Notes under the pieces: generated by a model
Database searches by the model: none
What the model was told of the DNA's origin: nothing
Seen by the model: only the letters and a program-made list of their open reading frames with translations
Translations under genes and position numbers: made by a program
NCBI GenBank assembly: GCA_003116995.1
Contig: BDSL01000031.1
Span: 186,001 to 250,000, forward strand
Source: Yamagishiella unicocca
Lineage: Eukaryota; Chlorophyta; Chlorophyceae; Chlamydomonadales; Volvocaceae
Direction: 5' to 3'
DNA length: 64,000 nt
Shown here: piece after piece, positions 58,807-64,000 of the stretch
How positions within the stretch are numbered: position 1 is the first letter of the stretch
How the letters are laid out: each line of letters begins with the position of its first letter

Positions 58807-61800
58807 TTACTTCGGGACCTTGGTACCTTGCAATACTGCAAGCAAGCAACACACAAGCACAGCCGCGAATGGCAGCGGGTCGTGCGATGCATCGGCGTCG
58901 GGTACCAATATTAAGTGACACGGCGGCTTCAACGATGAAGCATCGTACGACGACGTTCATTGGCTTCGGCCCTGGCTTTTACTTGGTGCATACATGTTAA
59001 TAGATTGCCGAGGTAGCACGCACAGCTTAGGTAAGAAGTAGGTACAGGCCGGCAGAAGGGTACATGCTGCCCGAGTAGCAACGTACCTCCTTTTACACAG
59101 GGCGGCAGGAATAGCTTGTCTCCCGACTTGATGTTCCGGTTGACGGTCGGGTTGGCGCGCATCAGCTCTACGATATCCACACGCTTGGTTGCTGCGACCG
59201 AGAACCAGGTGTCGGTGCCGGTGGCGACGTACACGCTGCAGGAGAGGCCGGACGTCACCTTCGCGAAGTTGCTCGAGCGTAGGGCACGCAGCTTGGTCAC
59301 GCTGCTGAACGGGTCTGTGCACAATGGAAGGCGGATGCGCGCCCATGAATTATACACACGTTACAGCCCGGCGACATCCAGCTTGGAATGAACAGCATTT
59401 CAATTTTAATAGACGTGTATTAGGAAGTTTAAAGCAACGGTGCATGGATACGGTGCACGGTATATGAAAGATATACCCCTTGCATCAAGTCTTTATGCGC
59501 ACAGCGACGGCGACATAGATACCACACGCGTTGATGATTAACTGCACTCCTTGTGCTCTAAGTAAGGGAAGAGTAGCTAGCGCCCTTCCCTTCGGTTGCC
59601 CACCCCGTTCTTACTTTGACACAGGAATTGCAGGTTAGCAAGCCATGACATCGGATACTGGCCGGCGTTGGCACCTCCAGAGAATCCCGTGATGACTGTG
59701 TCCGCCGGGCAGCTGAAAGACACCTCCCCGCCCGATTGGGCGCCGACACCAAACAAGCTATCGACCGCCCAGCTTGCGCGCAACGGGATACTGGTAAAAC
59801 CTGCGTCCACAGAGGCCCACAGCAGGTACGCATGCGAAGGCAGATGTGCCGACCCCGTCATGGTTACTTTTTCAGCTCATGTGAACAGGCACGGCGTGCA
59901 AATGGCAGGGATTACGGTAAAACATATCAGTGAAAACTGTTACATATTGATAAAGACCATTGGCAAGCAGCAGTCACTCACGCCAACTACGCACCATTCG
60001 GTTGGCTTGTGGTTCCGTCCGCGAAGCCGGGGTCGAAACCCGGCTGCGGGTCGATGGTGTAGGTGGAGCCGCCGCTGCAGGTCATGGTGACAGTGCCCAC
60101 CCATGTGTTTCCAGTCCAGGCACCTGCCGCGTACCACTGACTGGGTCTGACGTAGAAGGATGCGGCATATTCGCCGGCTGGGCACACCGCGACAGTGGGG
60201 ATCTTCACTAAAGCCTCGTTGTTAAACACTCCGTATGGCTCGCTCCATTTTCCAACTGCGGGCAGGCAAAGGAACGCGCGCCCAGTGAAAATTTGGGCGG
60301 GACGCAAGAGGTAGGAGCACGTAGGTCTAATGCGCGGAGAATCAAATTGTGCGGCGCGGACCGTGTAGCAAGCAAGGCTGCAGACACCATAAGACCGAAG
60401 CTCGAGATGGCCGTTGTTGCACCAGCCCAAGCACGCACCACAACCTACCTGGGCATGTAATGTTGATTTTCTTTCCCACCAACACTGATGAGGGACCCAA
60501 CTTGTTGTCCAGCATGATTTGTGAAATGCTGGTGCCGTACTTGACCGCCAGGGCCGACAGTGTGTCAGATGACTTGTAGGTGTAGAAGGTGTTCGTGCAG
60601 TTAGTTTGGTTTGGCGGCTCCGGATTGGGATTATTATCGCCGGCGGGCACGTCTGCACCTGCACGACGAGAGAACAGTTGCAGAGCATTGGTAAAAAGAA
60701 AACGGTAATACGCCGTCGCATACAGCTGGTAGACAGGTCGGACTGACCCTGCCTGCTACGTAACCACGCAGCTGACACTCACTGGTGACTTGATAGGGAA
60801 ACATGGCGATGTTGCACATGCCTCGGCTCCCAGGTGTAGTGCCTCGGGCTATCCGCATGTAGCCATTCTCGCCCCAGTCCGACCCCCATGAGTTTCGGAC
60901 CAGCCAGAAGGGCGCATCGGTGTCGAAATCAACTCCAGCACCCACAATGACAACGGCGTGGTTAACATCGCCGCTACATGTATCGGAGCTGAAGACTCCG
61001 CCTCCGTAAAAGAACCAGTTATTGTCGGCCGTGACTGCCACAGCGATTGGGCCGACCTTCAGGGCCTGAAGGAAGGGTTCAGCAGGACGATAGCTGTACT
61101 TGTTAGGGTGCGCTCCAGACCAGAAGGTAGAGCCAGCAGGTGTTCGTTCGGAGACGCGCAGCAGAGCCTTAGCGTACGCCGCCCGGCCCCATGAGGTCAA
61201 GTCATTGGCTGCACGTCGGCTCTTTTCGCCAGTTTCCGGCACCCTTCTAAGCGAGGTTCAACATGCCAGTTCCGTTGGTTAGCCTTTACCCGGGATCGGA
61301 TACCGACATACGCCGTCCTACATGTCACGCCAGGTCACGTCATCCATCGCCGTTTGAAGATGCGACCTTACTGGACCTGAGGCTTCACCTTGTTAAAACG
61401 GCCGTGACTCCCAACTAAACTGCCTTCGAAGCAGAATTCCTATGTATGAGGGTTTGGTATGAGCAGGTAATTCGTCCTTGGTGTCCCAGATCGCGTGGAG
61501 CGCTCCACTACGTGTTGGTCGGACCCAATAATGTTCTACCCTTTGAGCATTGGTTTACCTGAAGCATTGCATTCTCGTTCCTCGATGCCAGCAAGGCATA
61601 CGACTTCAACTTGGACACGCTGGCCGGGACGCTCGATGGGCATCTGTCTTTTTGTGCTACGTATGGGTAGAGGCTAGCTGTCGTAAGGCCCTTTGATTTG
61701 ATGTAATCGAATGCTGGGTCGAACCAGCCTCCGTCGCAACCCCCGTTAGCTGTATTGCAGTCCACAAGTTGCTTCTCCGAAAGCGAAATCACTTCATTCG

Positions 61801-63560
61801 TGTTGACGAAGTGGGCGGCCTCAGTCACGCAAGTTGAAGTGAAGGCCTACAGGCAGAGAAAAATGCACACGCGTAGCGTACGTCCACGCGTTCCACACGC
61901 AGTAATGGAAAATCCGGGCGGCATACATCGTTTGTCGAGTGCGTGCGTGCACGTAACTTGCGACGACGACTCGACACCTGAAAGCCCTGAAAGCATATTG
62001 CCTACGGTCAACCCTAATAACGCGAGTAATGGATATGGCCTAACTGGCCTAACTGGGGTACCTACCCAGCAACTGCCGCAACTGCCCTGGTTCTTGACAG
62101 CCGGTACGACCATGGACCAGTCGGGTATATCGGAGGTGTCATCTTGGAGCAGCGATCGGCTTCGGGCAGCCAGACCTGTCAAGTTACCGATTTCTGCTAC
62201 ATCTCCACCTAGATGGATTAAGGACCGCCGCCCTCCAGACTTAGGCTGCTTCAGGCCCAGCAGCTTCTGCCGCTCTTCGGGCGTGGCGTCAGTGAATTTG
62301 TTGCAGGTGCCCTGGAAAGTTGCGTGGTAAGTTGCGGCGGGCGCACATTGTATTAATATTATTTGTTACAGTGGGCTCCAGATCTTAAACGTGCAGGAGT
62401 GCATATAGGCAGGATTAACGCATTATTATGCGAACCCAAACTAATCGCTTAAATCAATCCCTCAACCACCATGTATGCAGTCACGCCATACCGGCATCGC
62501 GGTGTAGATACCGCGACTTGATTGCAGCAATACATGAGCGGTTACTTCTACATGAGCAGCTACATACATGGTAACTGCATGGGGCCGTGCGTGCGCAGAA
62601 TGCCCAGGACATCTAACGGGCCTGCCCCAATATAGCTACTTTTCGATCGGCCTGGCATCATTGAAGCTAGGTTGGTCCCTTGGGACCCGCCAAACCACAG
62701 GGCGGACGGGCGGCAAACCAGCGAATGCGGAATGGCCCAGTTTAAAACGAATTCAGTGTACTCACCACATACTTCAGTTTTGGATTGCTGTTTATTTGCT
62801 TGATCGCGGCAAGGTTTTGCAAGAAGATGGATTGACGTGTCTTGTTGGCCTGCAACGTTGTCAGGGAGCGGTGGGCACAGTTTTCCGAACAGAGATGGGA
62901 GGCTTCGCACGGTGATACCCATTTTTAGGTTTTGCAGCCTCAGATATAGCTTACATTCAGAACATCAGGGCTAGCAACACATGCTACACTGACCCTACGT
63001 TGTCGTGTGATGATAAGGAGAACACGTCTGTGTTGCTTCCCACCGCCTTCCCATCGGCTACCCCACCTTCGGAATAGAAATCTTCTTGAAGCTAATCTGG
63101 TAGCGCTTGTATGAATTCTCCTCAGTCTGAAGACCATTCACACGTGGGCGACCAGGGGTTTGACGGGGCGCTTCACAATTTAGCGATGGATGGGTATGTG
63201 GGAAATGAAGATTGAAAATGGGACCAATCGAGCCCATTTGACGAATGGACCACGAATACTGGCCGGGCAACACATGCTTGGCACCGATAAAACATTGCGC
63301 GTCGTCGAGACCCTAGACACCACAGATCTATCCACGTATGTATGGGGGCCAGCCTGCAGCGTGGAACAACGACGCACCATTTCCTGGAGTGCAGCAGTGA
63401 TTGCGACTGTTTGAGCCCTTAGCGATGCCGTCTTGGTGGCAGGCGCAGCGGAAACCTTGAGGGGCGGCTTGTACGACAGCGAATTGGCCATGGGGGAGCA
63501 CACTGCTAGCGCAATCGTCAGCGCAGCTAGAAGCACGGTTGCACGTGACACCGCCGCCAT
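58807..63560 (-). CDS. Secreted papain-family (C1A) cysteine protease with two LysM modules
   Basis: The exons in coding order are 63560-63378, 63126-63067, 62849-62766, 62311-62066, 61846-61559, 61065-60783, 60658-60449, 60255-59995, 59800-59615, 59314-59087 and 58835-58807, giving 686 codons. The N-terminus MAAVSRATVLLAALTIALAV is a signal peptide. An I29-type propeptide follows (TRQSIFLQNLAAIKQINSN, then CNKFTDATPEERQKLLGL). The catalytic Cys is in NQGSCGSCW, split from AFTSTCVTEAAHF by an intron. SLSEKQLVDC follows. The His is in DVNHAVVIVGAG and the Asn in LVRNSWGSDWGENGYMRI. After the protease come LysM1 (YTYKSSDTLSALAVKYGTS, ending KKINITCP), two related Cys-containing modules (CPAGEYAASFYVRPSQW and CPADTVITGFSGGANAG), and LysM2 (SCSVYVATGTDTWFSVAATK, ending GDKLFLPPC). 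LysM binds GlcNAc polymers, so the enzyme probably docks on cell wall or chitin-like glycans. The tiny last exon is inferred from phase. Confidence 0.92.
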
Positions 63561-64000
63561 CGCAGGTGGCGAAGTGCCGCCTCTGATCGCCATCTTGACG
63601 ATGCCCTGCGCCCACGTGGGTAGTAAATGGACCGCCTTCACATTTGGGCCCGCGGGCGAACAACGTGGCCGAGCAGAGCGCTGCAGAGCGAGGCCCCGAC
63701 CAAGCACAAACGCATGAACCATTTGCACTCTTAATGGCGCGTAAGCCGTCCCGCGTCAGACGGGCATCCTGGCAAGGAGCGATATACGTGCCTGCCCCAA
63801 AGGAACGTAATCATGCAACGCACATTATGTGCATCGACAGGCATGGGCCGCCGGCAGGTAAGCAAGGCACTTGTCCGCGACAACGGCGGCTACGCTGCGT
63901 CGCTGGCGGCAACGCTACTATTCGGACCAAATGTCGCTTTATGGTTTGTATTTGTGGTGTGTGCAGGCTGACGTGGCGCCCTGCGACATGGGGCGCGACA
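63561..64000. other. Upstream flank of the protease gene, no further gene seen
   Basis: This should contain the 5' UTR and promoter of the - strand protease gene. I see no TATA-like box or other exon. Confidence 0.4.

Overview
The window looks like nuclear DNA of a volvocine green alga (the Chlamydomonas, Gonium and Volvox group). The genes are densely split by short GT-AG introns and the exons are GC-rich. Ala/Gly/Ser/Gln tracts are inserted into otherwise conserved proteins, several 3' ends carry TGTAA (the green-algal polyadenylation word), and the introns are full of minisatellites. The species cannot be named from the sequence alone.

Layout from left to right: (1) a + strand gene at 1192-9897 encodes a secreted TCAF-like / peptidase M60-fold protein; (2) a + strand gene at 11675-14545 encodes a type II membrane protein related to GT23 fucosyltransferases; (3) a giant + strand gene at 16271-44990, with about 46 exons and about 4,437 codons, encodes a SABRE/KIP/Hobbit/FMP27-type bridge-like lipid-transfer protein (BLTP2 family); (4) a satellite and minisatellite block lies at about 45.4-47.3 kb; (5) a tRNA-Ala(CGC) gene lies at 47490-47561; (6) a - strand gene at 48202-51858 encodes the retromer subunit VPS26; (7) a + strand gene at 52265-56272 encodes the ER glucosyltransferase ALG8, divergent from VPS26 across about 400 bp; (8) an intergenic stretch holds a degenerate tRNA-derived element at about 56.5-56.65 kb; (9) a - strand gene at 58807-63560 encodes a secreted papain-family cysteine protease with two LysM modules.

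I assembled the exon models by hand from splice sites, reading phase and remembered family conservation. Six protein genes have models, and each model sums to a whole number of codons. The genes are not a cluster with one function. Several act in the secretory system: ALG8 builds the N-glycan precursor in the ER, the GT23-like enzyme probably acts in the Golgi, VPS26 sorts endosomal cargo, the BLTP2-like protein is expected at ER contact sites, and the protease and the M60-like protein are predicted to be exported. This looks like ordinary neighbourhood rather than an operon-like system.

The most unusual material is non-coding or structural. A 12-nt near-palindrome recurs in exons of unrelated genes and in a 33-copy minisatellite. 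A small hairpin element recurs in introns. The M60 domain has lost its HExxH zinc site. Two strong hairpins lie just before the first gene.
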